NCBI GenBank assembly: GCA_964035795.1
Contig: OZ038323.1
Coordinates: 3,677,381-3,741,380 of the forward strand
Direction: 5' to 3'
Length of the DNA: 64,000 bases
DNA from: Pterobdella sp. o SKG-2022
Taxonomy: Eukaryota; Annelida; Clitellata; Hirudinida; Piscicolidae
Shown here: piece after piece, positions 32,211-45,698 of the stretch
Numbering within the stretch: position 1 is the first letter of the stretch
Layout of the letters: the number at the start of each line of letters is the position of its first letter
The notes under the pieces: model-generated
What the model saw: the letters and a program-made list of their open reading frames with translations, nothing else
Told to the model about the DNA's origin: nothing
Database searches by the model: none
Position numbers and translations under genes: made by a program

Positions 32211-33162
32211 AAGCATCGGACTCCTTATCAACCATGAGTTTAGGATACTTTAAGACTTTATTAAATTTATTATTATTTTAATTTGGTTATTAATTAAAGT
32301 TTTAATATATTTTAGTTAATGTTTAGGCTTTTTTGAGTTTCAATGATATTTCAACGTTGTTTTTTGAATACTCATTCTAGCGTATATTGTAGTAGGTACA
32401 ACGATTCAAGCTGTTGAAATTACTAACGTTTGTGTTTAATAATTGTTGCAATCATTGCTATTCCTGCCTCATTGAGCAACAAACCACAAACAAGGTGGTA
32501 ATTAAGCAAGCAAACCATAGCTAAACTCATTATGATGTGGCCATCCTTACACTGCTTGGTATTGAAACATAATACCACCACCACACTAATTATACTTTTA
32601 TTATAAAAATAGCCCTAATAAACTTTCCATAAATACCTGAAAATCAAATTAATTTAATTAAGTTGGGCGCTATAAAAATTTCTGACGAGTATCATACACA
32701 GTTCTCGTCTGCAGGCACGCGAATTGACGTTCAGAATGTCTTTTTTAGTCTGTAATTAACTTTTATCCTTTCTTTATTCGAAAATTATCTCTGAATGAGG
32801 ATTCCATGTTTTAATTCATTACTTGATTTATTCTGATTAATTAAAAAAAATACTTATACACTCAGTGTTAAGTTTATTTTAATGTACTGAGTAAAAAATA
32901 CCTAAAACTAAAAATACATTCAATTGTTCATCCAAATTCCACGTGTTTGAGGATTCGTTAACATTTATTATTGATTCATTTAATTAGGTCATTTCCCCAT
33001 CATTCTTATCATCATCTCCATCTTCATTGTCGACATTGTTATCTTCATCACCAACATCGCCAATATTATCATCATACAATCCTACGTCGTATTATTCTAT
33101 ATGACGTGTCTCTATCGATTTTTCACTGAAACTTCAATTTTTTTACCGTTTAGTTACAATTC

Positions 33163-33176
33163 TAATAATAATGATG

Positions 33177-33215
<39 letters not shown>

Positions 33216-33291
33216 TTAATAACAATAATAATAATAATAATATAATTAAAAATAGTAATATAATTAATAATAATAATAATAATGATAAATG
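33163..33291. repeat. imperfect (AAT)n tract
   Basis: AAT/AAC/GAT triplets with breaks. The poly-Asn frame over it is an artefact. Confidence 0.85.
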
Positions 33292-35758
33292 AATTAGTAG
33301 ACACATTCAGTTAATGCAATATAATTAAAACGATAAAAAGGTACGTTATAATCAAGGATACAAAGTGTAATTAATTAATTATCTGCCTTTTAGACTAATC
33401 ACTTATTTAAACCATGCTCACCCTTGCCATCCATCAGCCCATGAAATTACTCGCCACTCATTGAAATTAAATTTAACTTAGTGACCAGTGGTGATGGCGT
33501 TTTGTTTGCATTTAAGTTTTTGACTGGGAAATGTAGTATTAATGTTGTTATAGCGTAAGTTTAGAAGTTATATAATGAGGGAAAACTTAAAAAAGATTAA
33601 GAGTTTTTTATAGAATCAAATATTAATAAGGATAAAAAATTTATTAGCAAGACCATACATCGTAATGAAGAATAAACTAATAAAAGTTTATTCAACTTTA
33701 ATGTTTTAATATCAATACCAAGCGACTCAGCGCACACTGGAATTTATGATAAACCACCAAGTCACCCAGTGGAAGTAAAGACTCAATGGGAACAACTTGT
33801 GCTAACGATTGTAATGTGTGTGTAGGGTAATAATAATAAGAATGATGGTGATATATTATTGCTGCTAGTGCTACTGGTAATACTAGTACTAATACTGCTA
33901 CTACTACTACTACTTCAACTACCAATAATAATAATACAAATAATAATTGATAAGAAAATTGAATATAACTGAAAGTGCCTAAAAAATGGATAACTAAAAT
34001 TAAGGGTCTTTATAGATATACAATATCTCAAACGATGAAGACTATCATGATTGGGGTTAAAGCTTAAAGGACGAGTATTAACATTAAAAGGGGATGATTC
34101 AATTATACGAGAAATCGTTAGAAATTTGAGTTTAGCATTGAAGTTAAGCATCAAAGTAAAGCATCAAGTTTTACGTTAGGACTTTAAATAGAAGACATCG
34201 TATGTGTTAAATTCTAGCTTATTTTTAATAGACTTAACACTGGTTGTGGCTAGAGATTCAAGTGATTTGTTAACGATTGTTAAACAGGGATCAATATGGG
34301 TTAATGTAATGTTTTGTAAGTGCTATAAGGATGCTGTAATCTAGGAGAGATAATGGTAAGAAAACAAGAAAATATATGATAAATTTAATGAATTTTAGAA
34401 ACAATACCATTCAGAAAGAAATAATTTGAAATCCGAAATATAATATTATTCTTAAAGTATAATACTGCAAACCATTGAGAAATATATGTGCAGAGGGTTA
34501 TAAAAACAGTTGGTAGGTGAAGATATAGTTATAAAAAGCATAGGGGCACTAGAGGGTTGAATGTCATCTTCTATAATTGCTTTGTAAGCAGTATAATTGG
34601 GGTATGCATAATATCATTGTTATGGGTGAAAGATCCTACGTACTATACAATTTAATGCAGTTTGATTTTATAAAGAAAACTAAACGGTGAAGTTAAAATA
34701 ATTGGGACGTTTTCTAGCACGTAGCATATATAAATTATGAATTAATTTCCCAAATCTTACTTATTAATCATGGGGAGAAATTAATATTAGTATTAAGTAA
34801 TGGAGTTTGGAACGTTAATTAAATTAGGAGACGTGTGGCTAAACTTAATATAAAAAACATTATCCTGATTATAGCTACGCCGAAAAAGTCATTTTGAGTA
34901 ATTCTTTTCAGCTATTTTAGTTTATTTGAAACCTCTTATTATTTTGAAAACTAAAAAATTTTCATAATAACAACAATAATAATCAATGAAAACAATAATA
35001 AGCTATTATTTTTTATTATTAGAGTTACAGCAGTCTTATTAAAATCCTATTATCGCTCAAGCACTAAGCACTGCAAACACCTTCCATCGACTTATCCTCA
35101 CCCAATAAATCAATCCAACATCAATGAGAACACAATTCAATCAATGGATCATCAGGACTCAAAGGAATGAGAGCGATAATTAGCGTTTCTTTGATCATTT
35201 GTTTCATTGTTCATAGTTCCATCAATGCCACGTTGTTCTTTTGCTTCTTTGCAGTTTTTTGTTGTGGAATTTTCGTTTGCTTATAATTTATTTTTTTTTT
35301 CTAATTGTATTTGCTTAAAAAATTATTTTTCTATTTTTGATCTTTGAGGCTGATGTGAACTTGGTAAATATTTCTAATATTTTTATATTAATGTGAAATA
35401 TGAAATCGCTTCATAATATCCATAGCACTTATGAATATTCAACTTTTCTTCAAGCTTCATATATTATCCATCGACAACACACCACATAACTATTCATCCG
35501 TGCATATATTATTTCTCCATTAATTCCTCCTTCCGTGAATCAATCCATTTATTTATTGGTTCATGTACCTAAGACTTGAATTACACCCTTTTGTCTCAAA
35601 CCATCCATGCATCAACCCTCAGCGATGTTTGAAAATTCATTCATTGTTTCCTCTTCAATTTATTTATATCACCTAATTTCTATTCAACCGTCTATGGTTC
35701 GTGTATCTTCTTTCTTACTATATATTCTTCATTCATCTGCATATCGTTCATTGGTCCA

Positions 35759-35911
35759 TCATCCATCTATTTGCCCATCCAAACATCAATCTCTTTTTTA
35801 TCCAGCTGTTCATCCATTTTCCTATTCATCTGTTCATCCATCCACCCATCAACCCATCCATTCATCCATCCACCCACTCATCCATCCACTCACCCATCCA
35901 TCCATCCACCA
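35759..35911. repeat. imperfect (CCAT)n tract
   Basis: CATCCATC/CACCCATC words give His-Pro-Ser-Ile-rich frames in all three + frames, showing the reading is repeat-driven and not coding. Confidence 0.85.
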
Positions 35912-38900
35912 GCAACAATTATCAGGCAGGTGTGTATAACACGTTTCAAACAACAGCACATGATTCAGAATTAATAAACATCATAAAATCATCATAATAA
36001 AATAATCAAAAAAATAAAAAATAATAAATATATAAACATAAATCATAAATAATAAAAAATCATAAAAAAATAAGAATTATTAAAAGCATAATAAAATGGT
36101 ATTAATAGTTACAAATAAATAAATAAATTTACTTTTTAATTTTTTATTTATGACTTCTGTTTTTTTTAAATTAATCACCATCAAAAGTTTGAAATATTTA
36201 TTTTTTTCTCACTAACTTCATCTATTGTTCTCTTATCTTTTTTTTATTCTAAATAGTTCCATTATGAACCACATTGTTTGATGCAAGTGCAGTTTTTTAT
36301 CATGATTCTATTTCATATTATTAACATAAAATCAGAAAAAAAATTGGTTTTCACATTTGATCAACAACACAGAGTTTTGAGGTTTAAACCCTTTTGATGT
36401 TGTTCTCTCTATTTTCTACTAAAATTTTCTTCATAGAAGACCACAAAAATTACTTGTTCAGAAACGGTGTTTGAAAATTATAATTGGCGTGGTTATTTAT
36501 TTACCAAACAAAAAATTTAAGATACAGAGAAAAAACTTAATTTTATTGTTGGTTCTGCAGTGGTTCGCGGAAAGATCATAACATTAAAGAAGAAGTTTCC
36601 AAGAATAATAAAAATAAAAATATTTACAAAAAATCATAAAAAGCTGCTAATCGAATTAGCAGATCGCTAATTGTCCGTACATTTTACAATGGATCTGGGC
36701 AAGAGATTGAATATTATCATAATAAGCATTTATGCTTAAAATATTTATTATTGTTTATACTATTGTTGTTTATTCTTATTTAATTATTATTGTTTCTGTT
36801 TTTCTTTTTTTTCATTATTCTTTTATCTCTCGTCTAGTATTGCTATTATAAACAATTTCTTCAGATGCGGTGTAAAATTTCAGTGTTGAAAGACAGAGGT
36901 CTAGAAACTGATTTTTTCATGTTGAAATTAATTTCTCTTTCATTCTATGCACTTATTTAATCTTCTACGTAATTTTTGACTTTCTAAACTTCTGTTTCTT
37001 ATTTGTTTAATTTTTTAATTAGTATTTAAAATTTTTTAAGTTATTTTTGTTATCATTGTTTGGCTAGACCTGCTAGCCCTGTTTATATAATGCCTTATCA
37101 GATCTCCCTGTAATCATAATAAAAATAAATATTATTTTATCAAAGAGTCAAAAATCTTTGGTGTTTATTTTTATATATTTGATAATTCAATTTGAAATCT
37201 GTCATAAATATTTGAGTACGTAATCATTGAAAATATAAATATTTTTCTAAATATTTGGAAATAATAATTAATTTTTTCAAATATAACCTAAAGTTTTTGT
37301 TTGAAAATTCATCTAAAAATATACAAAAAATGAAATTTTATCTATTAGCTGATTATTAATCTAATAGCAAAACTATCTCCCATACAACTAAACCAACTAA
37401 AATCCGACATGACATTGCTTCAATGACTTTCTTAGAAAACCAGACGCCAATAAATCAGCCATCTTTTATTTAAAGCGCTAACAAATTAATAACCTAATCG
37501 ATAACCATGGAAACAAAGAAGAATTATTCCCGAAAATTTTTCCTGATATATCGTTAATTAAACAAAATACAGGCTAAGAAGAAGCATTTTCTGAGATTTT
37601 TAGTTGTATAATGAATTATGAGAATGTAAAGTTAAACTAAGAATAGAAAAAAGTTTATTGAAAATATATTCATTAAAAAATAGCTCTTTAATTTAAGAGT
37701 CTTTACGAGAAAAATTTATGTAGACTATATTAAAAATGGTGAGAAATACAAAAAAAAAAGAATAATAACAAAAATAATAAAAATAATAAACTCACCAAAA
37801 AACAATGGCAAGACATTTTTTAATTCGATTCATAGTCTCGCGCTGAAAAGATTTGAGTCATTCTATCGTTTAACAGGAACTCTTGTGAACTAACTTTGTC
37901 TGTTTTTGTTTTTCTTTCTGTCTCGTTGTCAGTCTGTGTTTGTCTTTCTGTCTGGGTTTGTGGTGTTATGTTTTATTTTAGATGTTTTTCGGTATTTTTC
38001 TCCACCTAGTTAGTTTTATTGTATGTGTCTCTTAATTTCTATTTTTAACATATATTTGTATGTTTGTCTATATCTCTGCAGCTATGTTTATTTCTAAATC
38101 TGTATTTATTTATATTATTCAGTACAACCTGTGTTATACTACATATACATATCTGTGTTACTAAATACAAAAATACATGAAGATATTTTTAGCTAGTTCA
38201 ATTAATTTTAATTAATGGTTTAACATTCTATGGCGAATCTGTTATATTATTAATTTTGAAATAAATGTTCTAAATCTATTTATAATTCATCACACATGGA
38301 TCATTTTAATTTGATGGGATGTTGAAGGTTATCATAAAACTGTGTATGATGAAAAGAAACACATTAAAAAATAAATAATTTATAAAATTTATTTTATAAT
38401 AATTCTAATAAAAATGACGTTTATGCTCTTTGGCCATTTTTTATTTGGAGGTAGATGTTTTATTAAACAATTGTTTAAAAAATAATTTAAAATAATTTTA
38501 AAAATCTTCAAAAAATTTATTTAAAACTAATAGTTCAAATTTTTAAACAAAAATTGGAATAAAAATCTTGGAGAATTTTTCAATTAAACGCATAAGCCTT
38601 TCATCCACAAGTCATCATCATCTTCAAATTCAATCAATACACAATGTAAAAATTTCATTGAAGCTTCAATGTTTTCATTGCGTCAAATAAAATCTCCTTT
38701 AATTAAAAAATTTTCATATTTTTTCTTATTTCGCATCTTCTCCACTCTTCTCATAGAATACAATACTGCTCTTTGGGACAGACTAAACACATTTTAATGC
38801 TTCCCGTGTGAACGCATTACTCTATATGTGTCATTGTACACAGAAATAAATATATGGGTATGTATCGTTTATCCTTTTATGTGACAGAACTCATGGTAAA

Positions 38901-41900
38901 TTATTCATAGTAGACTTTTTTTCATTAATTACAGCAATCTGCGCAATAGAAAAACTAAAATAATAATAGCAATAATGATAGAAACAATAAGAATAATAAT
39001 CATAATAATAACAACAATGAAAATAAAAAAGAAACAAAAAAAAATCAACAATAAAAATTCTAATAGCAAAAATAAGAATAAAAATAGCAAAAATAAAAAT
39101 AAAATCAAAACTGAAATCACGAGATGCAATAATGGAGCAATTAAACGAGCCCAAATTAAAGATAATTATACCCTCGAACAGATAAGTGCTAATCGTCACT
39201 GACAGATCGAATCAATCAAAGGGTAGTTGTATTAATTTGGACATCCTAGATGCTGATAATGACCAGTGATTTATAGACAAATTGATAAGTGCTTAGTGTT
39301 TATGTAGGAACATTTGTATTTATACAGACTTGAAGAAAATTTATACTAATAGTTAAGTTCATAGCTGATTACAAATGATAGTAACAACAAGTATATAAAT
39401 AACAATAATGAATATGCAAATTATAGTAATATCAAGTATATAAATAAGTTTAAAACTGCTATTGGAAACCAAGCGAATGTTTGAAGGAACAAATGAATGA
39501 GTGAAAGGGAGATGGATTGATAAATGAGTGAGATGTATGCTCTTAATGGTGTTTTCAGGGGAAGAGTTAACAGTAATAATCATAAATACTTACCAAACAA
39601 CAACAATAATAATAACAAGAATAACAAGAATAATAAAAATAATAAAAATAGAAATAATATCATAAATTGATGGCTACATAAAACACCCTTCATGCCAGTG
39701 CATGGTAGCTCGGTATGCCGATGATGTCTGTTAAAATGCTTTAATTAATTTAATGAGAGTTAATGCCTCTGTTAGTGATGTACTTGTATGGATAAACCAG
39801 ATTGATAGATAGGAGGCATAACAGATTTATTGATAGATAGAAAACCTGTTAGGTTTATAAAGAGTTTAAAAAAACTGAAGTAATAAAAAGATTTGAAAAA
39901 TTGAATAGATATCTAGCAAACTTGACTCAATGAGAAAATATAAATAAATATAAAACAATATATACCCAAACACAACTAAATAGATATTCATAAAAAAAAC
40001 TAAACAGATAAATAGATTTTTTGTTTTACAATAAAAGACACGACTTTTTCAAAAAAATAGGTTAAATATGTAGATAATCCTTACTATTCACATCATCATA
40101 CAAAACATTTATTTTATGGACTTTTGAACGAGTATTTAGTTTGCTTTCTTATTTATTGGATCGGTGTCTTTGAGGCACCTGGTTGTTTACGTTAAAAGAA
40201 GATCAATATGAAATTGTTTAAAAGTAGAGAATATTCCATGAGTATCAATTAATTTTGGAATGTACTCGTTTCAGGTTGTAAGCTCTGCAGTGATTTGATC
40301 GTTAGCTCTTGATGCTGTTTCATAAACAGTTTAGAGCGCTAATGATATTATTGATAGATGTGATATGGGCTTAATGTTGATGAGAGCGAAAAGATCAGAG
40401 AAGAAACAAATGATGATGAAGAGGATAAATAGGAGGAGGAGAAAAAAATAAAAAAATGCGATGATGATGATTATTTAGAAGAATATTCGAGCGCTTCTGG
40501 ATGCTAAGTATGATGGATTGATGGTAAAGGTTAAAAAATGAGTATGGGAACAAAACGAAAAAGTTAAATTAAACGATATTTTAGTTGGAAAATTGTTTAA
40601 AAATATACTTTTTAGAAAATTTTCTAAAGTAAAATCGAAATGGAACAGTATGCGAACACGGGCTAATTGTTTAAACGTGAAAACAATAATGATAGATTAT
40701 AAGGACGTAGGTGATTGATTGAGGAAGAGGGAAATAAAAAAAGCATAAAAATAATATATAAGATGCATTAAAAAGATTGAACTAACATCCCAAATGTTTG
40801 GATACAAATACTCTTAGTTTTAAACTACATCTATTTAATGTCTTTAGTTTACAAGATAACTTTTTAAAAAATAATTTTTTTCTAATATACAAAAATACAT
40901 TTTAAAAAGAGTGTAAAAAATAAAAAACACAAAAAAACAATAAAAAACGAAAAAAAACTACATCAAAAACAATACATTAAAGAGTAAAAAACAAGTCATA
41001 ACCGTCGCAAAGTCGAATAAACAATGCAAAGCTAAAACGTGCTCTCCCTCACTAATTACCTAGTCTCCTACTGAGATGTGTGGCTCTTACTGTTTATTGG
41101 GCATCCTTACACGCTACCACATCTGTTTTAAGCAGTATTATACCCTTCGCTCAATACCTTGTAACTTTTGTTTCATCTGTAAGCTATTAATTATTTGTTA
41201 CTTGGAAATGTTACACTGTTAACAAAAAACTTCGTACGTTATAATTAGAGACTATTAGTGCTCAAAAATTTTTAAAGTGTGTTATTTTTTAAAATCTGGA
41301 GATGATACGATGATGAAGATGTCGGGGTTTTTGTTTGAAAGTTAAATGCTGCATTATTGTGTTTTTTGTTTTAATTAATCTATTACAAGTTTGTTTTAGT
41401 GTTTTTGAAATTTTTATTGTACATTCATGCTACCTGGGTATTTTAAGACAGATTTTAGAAGTTTTCTAGAATTAATATTTTGATTAAACAAATTTTAAAT
41501 AAAAAAAATCTTCATATATCTTTTTAGCTCTAACACCACTTGAAATCATTGCTACAAAGGAAGTAAGAGGAAGAAAAAAATTCTATGGGAACTTAACAAA
41601 AGGCTTTAAACCTGCCATTATCATCGTCTTTCTACTCAGTCCATATCTTCTTTTAATGTTTACTCATGTCTAATATTCAAATATTTGAATATAGATTTAT
41701 TCTATTTATCCAAGCGAAATCCACGCTCCCTACATATATTTGCTAAGCTTTTCTATAATATTCTGCCCTTGTGTGATTTATTTCTTCATTCATCATTATT
41801 TATTTTCAAAATCTCAATTATCGCTTCAATATTCTCCTTCCAATTGAGTTTTCAACATTATCGAAATGCTAAAAGAAGATTTTTATATAATTAAGATATT

Positions 41901-43762
41901 TCGAATCTTTTGTATGGGTTTCCGGTGTAATCTAGTATTAACTTTAAGATTAACATAAATCTTTTGCTCAAATAAATAACTAAATTACTGATTTTTAAAA
42001 TTATATTTATGAAAAATTTGTATAAAATCCCAAAATGGTTATAAATTTAATCATCACATTGCAAATCATTTTACACACACATACACACACACTGTTCTAG
42101 AAACTGACGACCTACCAAGAAATACTTTTTATTTCCTTTATATTCACTTTCAATCTTCTTACTAAAAAATTCTTCAACGTTTTCTTCTGAATTGTTTGTT
42201 ATCTTTATTTATTTTTTATTGACGTTTTTTTAATTAATATTTTTCTGTATTCAATTCTTCCATAGCTACTCTCATCTAAATCCTTGTGATTTTTGTTTCT
42301 GTTGGAACAATTAACTGAATATAAACACAAAAACTAAAGACTACACACCGCCCTAATCAGTTTCATTCGATGTTCAGAATCTTTAAAAGAATTGCCGAAA
42401 GATAACAAAGTTTTTTCTCATTATAAATTCTAAATTTCAAAAAACTCAAATTAGACTCGAAAACAACAAACGGGAGGTATTGATGTTACCACAGTTCATT
42501 GATCTCTCATGACTTTGATTTTTAATTTTATTTTTCACTTTTTTTTAACGAGTTTTTTTTTAATTATTTTAAATCTAATTTTTTTTATTTTCTTAAGCTC
42601 AGAGTTTGTTTGTTCAAAATGTCAATCTCATTATTTAATAGAATTATTTGTGTTTTTATTAAACGCTCGAGTGATTTTTTATTTAAAGGTTTGCACTACA
42701 AATCCATTAAATTTAGAGATTTGAACGCAGTTTGAAACTAATCTCATTTTAAACGTTTTATTAATAGAATCATTCAATCAAAAATTAAAATTTGAAGAGT
42801 GGGTGGCAATTTAAAGTTTATTTCTAACAGTATCCTTCAATCAAATTCGACTAGGAATAATTTGTCGAAGGACAATAAGTGAAATGCAAATTAATGAGAT
42901 GATAATAAAAGATACAGTGAATTTAATTAACCTATTTATGTCAACTATTAAAATTTAAGAATTTTATTCATACAAATAAACTTTAAAAAATAGATCAATA
43001 TTAAATACCAATTAAAGCTTAATTTAATAACAAATATAATAATTATGATTAATTATGAGTTTTTAAAAATGAGGTCAAATCATAGTGAGTCAGCCAAACA
43101 ATTGCCAAAGTTTTGATTTATTCAATCTTGTGCAATTTGAGGATTTTCTATTATGATCTTTTAATTTTTGTTTTATATAATAACTTCTATGCTTAATCTT
43201 ATGCTTTTTTGATGCTGTTTTGAGGTGTGTATGGTTGGTTGGTGGATTCAGAAGTTGAATGAATGCATAGGGTTTTATTTTGTGTAGGAAAATTAAATCG
43301 ATAAATATTAAGGAAATCGCTAAAATATTGAATAGAAGCTTAATTTAAATGATAAAAATTAATAGAAATTGATATAAACTAAAGATCAAATAAAATGTTT
43401 AAATGATTGAAACGATACAAAATTTTAAACAAAGACATAAACAACATAAAGTCCATTTAAATGTGCTTCAAATGGGCGGTTATCGGGTATTGTTGCGAAG
43501 ATAAACGGTGCGATTGTTGTGTTAATGGTAGTTGTCTGAACTGCAACAGTTGCTCCTTGCCTTGTTAGCCTCTTTACCAAGCCGCCTATTTGTCTATCAT
43601 TTAACGGTGTGTTGTTGAGTTGCTTTTTGATATATTTTTTGATCGATTTTTTATGGTTTTATCGTTATCATTTTCAACATCAACATTCCCTTCATTGTCG
43701 TCACCATCTTTTCCATCAATAATCTCAATCTTCACATGAATGTTTTTTTTTTAACCTACTAG

Positions 43763-43949
43763 TTTTTTCTTTTTTTTCTCCTTCTCTTTTTCCTTTTCTT
43801 CCTTCTTTTCCTTCTCTTCCTCCTTCTTCTTTTTCTGCTCCTCCTCCTTCTCCTCCTCCTTCTCCTCCTTCTCCTCCTTCTTTCCCTTCTTTCCCTTCTC
43901 TTCCTTCTCCTCCTTTTCCTCTTCCTCCTCTTCTTCTTCCTTTTCTCTT
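43763..43949. repeat. 187-nt polypyrimidine tract
   Basis: The + strand is only C and T from 43763 to 43949 apart from a single G at 43837. CTTCTC, CTCCTC and CTTTCC units give many local mirror repeats, the class of sequence that can form intramolecular triplex (H-DNA). Confidence 0.95.
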
Positions 43950-45498
43950 AACCCCTATAATGATTCAAACGCACCACACCATTGATCCACCGTATCATTC
44001 ACCCGACATTATCATCTGTTAAAAGTGTGTTTCTAAAACTTCTTTATTATTTTAGAGTTTACCAATTATTGTGATAACATGTCATTATCATTACCAGTTA
44101 TTAATTTTTAGAATCTAATAAAAGTTTTCAAAAAAATATATTGATTTTATTATAATTTCTTCAACTGTTAAATTTTTACTAGCTGAATTTTGATTACTTT
44201 TTTTTTTATATTTCCATGCATTATCATTTAAGCATAGCTCAAAATCAAAAAATATAAATCACTAAAGCCTACATAACCAGCAGTTAATCGATTTCAAAAG
44301 TATTTTCCCTATCAATTGCTGAATCATCACTTTTGCTTATTCTTTACATTCATACCCCGTTTAATCATTATCAGATAAATATACGTTCTTGTGTAACTAC
44401 CCTCAATAATCCTATTACACCTTACCTACAACAAACCAACATTAATATTCTTTTCACCACTTCATCCTCCCCCACCATCTTTATTATACTTTTCTACCAC
44501 ATAAAACTATCTTGCTACACTTACCACAATACGTAACCATTTTTATCACACTAAGTAACTATTATTACCACACCCTCACAATACCACAACATCATCACCA
44601 CACCATAAAACACCACATCATCACCATTACTACCAAACCGCCACCAAGGCAGAGTTTAAAATCTCATACTTTGGTTTTAGCCACCTTTAAACAAGAATTT
44701 TTCCATTTTACTATCATTTTATTGCCCCTTCATTAATCTTTTTGATGATGAGTAATTTTACTCTTAACGATATTGAGCATCGTTTTATGGCTATGGTTAT
44801 TACATTAAAGTCTTTTATTTGATGTAAATATTGCCAGACAATAGGTGTTGTTGATGAAATGTGCATAGTTATTGAAAACATAGAGTAATAAAAAAATTAA
44901 TAGTAATAATGGTTCGATATACAGATTTTATTGTGCATAATAGTGTTGACATGATATAGGATTGTGAAAGTCCCAGAGAATTCTTGTCTGGTTTAAATGA
45001 GATTTATTATAGAGTGTAGTTTAAATTTTATTGTTAAAAACTACCATATGTTTTCAAATATTACTTTTATATAAACTCACCTAAAAATAACTTTCAATCC
45101 AAAACCCTTTCATTAATAAATAGAGGTTCAAACCTCCACCCTTTCACCATTCTTATGCAAACCTCCACACACCCCTAATGAGCGAAACGTCATGAATGGA
45201 GCATCTTAATAGCAATCGTTGAGTTTTGTGTGGCACGTATGAGTGGGTAAGACTGACAAATGGTCAGTCGTAGACGTGAAATTAGGCGCAATTTTTCATA
45301 TTCCATACAATATAATGTGTTGAAAGAGAATTTTGGTGGTATTGATGCTATAATTTTGATCATATGTTGTATAAAACAATATATAAACGTGTTATGTGTT
45401 AATATTGCATGTGTTTTGTATTTAATTGTAGTTCGTAGAACGCTTTAAGTTGATATTTGGCGCTGTGAAATGGGAATTTTAGCAATATAAAAAACTTT

Positions 45499-45698
45499 NN
45501 NNNNNNNNNNNNNNNNNNNNNNNNNNNNNNNNNNNNNNNNNNNNNNNNNNNNNNNNNNNNNNNNNNNNNNNNNNNNNNNNNNNNNNNNNNNNNNNNNNNN
45601 NNNNNNNNNNNNNNNNNNNNNNNNNNNNNNNNNNNNNNNNNNNNNNNNNNNNNNNNNNNNNNNNNNNNNNNNNNNNNNNNNNNNNNNNNNNNNNNNNN
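45499..45698. other. assembly gap, 200 N
   Basis: Exactly 200 undetermined bases. The round number suggests a placeholder whose true size is unknown. An open frame reported across it is meaningless. Confidence 0.99.

Noticed and set aside
35607..35997. His-Pro-Ser repeat proteins in three frames
   Set aside because: All three frames are open over a CCAT repeat, the signature of a microsatellite and not of a gene.
45124..45134. GGTTCAAACCT as a Pol III B box
   Set aside because: No A box at tRNA spacing upstream on either strand.
45175..45191. CTAATGAGCGAAACGTC, resembling a hammerhead core without stem II
   Set aside because: The first core is altered (CTAATGA) and there is no room for stem II. 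Most likely coincidence.
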